Source: CF-161 sp035259145 (lineage in GTDB: Bacteria > Chloroflexota > Dormibacteria > Dormibacterales > Dormibacteraceae). Taken from it: 6,280 nt of DNA. Below, piece after piece: positions 5,789 through 6,280 of the stretch. A program made the translations under genes and the position numbers. Under the pieces are notes generated by a model that saw nothing but the letters and a program-made list of their open reading frames with translations, did not search any database and had not been told where the DNA came from. The stretch's first letter is position 1. Every line of letters starts with the position of its first letter. Location of the stretch: positions 1 to 6,280 of the forward strand of contig DATFWQ010000167.1 of assembly GCA_035259145.1 (NCBI GenBank), written 5' to 3'.

Positions 5789-6280
5789 ATGCGAAGACAT
5801 GGCTTGAGAGCCATTGGCCCGCTCCTGGCCGCCGCAGCCGTCGCGCTCGGAGCCGGCCCAGCGCTCGCCTTCGCGGACGCGCTGGTGACTTCAGGAAGCG
5901 CTACGACGCCGTTCCCGCAGAACAAGCAGAACGAGCCCGCGATCGCTCGGGCGCCGTTTGACGGTTCGGTGCTTATAGCGGGCGTGAACGACGAGCTCGA
6001 CCTGCAGCCGTGCTTCAGCAGCACGCCGAGCGGCCCCGGCAGCTGTCCGTTCACAGCAGGCGTCGGCATAAGTGGCGTCTACTTCTCCTTCAACGACGGC
6101 GCCAGCTGGGTGCAGCCCACCTACCAGGGCTGGAGCGCCCGCACCGGCAAGGCCAAGGTGGGCCCGATCGGCACGCTGCCCAACTACTTCGAGGCCGGCC
6201 TGGTGAACAACGGCGACCCGATCGTGACCGTCGGCCCCCGGCCGGACAGCGCCGGGAAGTTCAGCTGGAGCAACGGTCGC
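5789..6280 (+). CDS. Secreted sialidase-superfamily (BNR/Asp-box) protein, first 164 residues (cut by the window's right edge)
   Basis: The frame stays open from the ATG at 5789 to the window end. Residues 1-27 form a classical Sec signal peptide: a basic MRRHGLR start, an Ala/Leu-rich core and an ALA site, with cleavage expected after A27. The mature part has a segment typical of sialidase-like beta-propellers (QNEPAIA at 47-53, then LIAGVND at 62-68). It also has one Asp box, S100 to W107 (SFNDGASW), fitting S-x-[DN]-x-G-x-[ST]-W. C75 and C86 may form a disulfide. Asp boxes mark propeller blades in sialidases and many non-sialidase proteins, so enzyme activity is not shown. The catalytic Arg triad, Tyr and Glu cannot be checked here. 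It should act outside the cell. Confidence 0.82.
   Translation, partial: MRRHGLRAIGPLLAAAAVALGAGPALAFADALVTSGSATTPFPQNKQNEPAIARAPFDGSVLIAGVNDELDLQPCFSSTPSGPGSCPFTAGVGISGVYFSFNDGASWVQPTYQGWSARTGKAKVGPIGTLPNYFEAGLVNNGDPIVTVGPRPDSAGKFSWSNGR

Overview
The window is clearly GC-rich bacterial DNA with strong third-position G/C bias, mixed ATG/GTG/TTG starts and mostly good Shine-Dalgarno sequences. A FadR-type regulator, an anchored three-helix protein with a Pro/Thr-rich stalk and Ig-like domain, and a secreted sialidase-fold protein fit an environmental Chloroflexota or Actinomycetota-like organism. That placement is inference; there is no rRNA or other marker here.

Left part (1-3386) is one functional unit. 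Two different UbiD-family decarboxylase genes are transcribed divergently from a 93-bp gap: one leftwards (partial at the window edge) and one rightwards (complete, 539 aa). The gap holds a perfect TGATATCA palindrome that also forms extended -10 elements on both strands. A leftward TTGACA box lies 18 bp from its -10. A GntR/FadR-type (FCD) regulator follows the rightward ubiD after 24 bp. The likely picture is a regulator controlling two prenylated-FMN (de)carboxylases by binding in the divergent promoter. Substrates are probably aromatic, heteroaromatic or other unsaturated acids, but the true substrate cannot be read from the window. No UbiX (prFMN synthase) gene is present.

Middle part (3387-4668): a convergent gap with a perfect hairpin, then a leftward FMN split-barrel (PPOX-fold) protein of 194 aa. 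It is followed by about 450 bp in which I see no convincing gene.

Right part (4669-6280): a rightward three-helix membrane protein with an extracellular Ig-like domain, a 400-bp gap with a strong hairpin and only coding-like scraps, and the start of a secreted sialidase-superfamily (BNR/Asp-box) protein cut by the window end. These surface proteins look unrelated to the ubiD unit.

No CRISPR array, complete insertion sequence, tRNA or rRNA was found. The most interesting features are the compact symmetric divergent promoter and the apparently different metal-ligand sets of the two UbiD paralogues.
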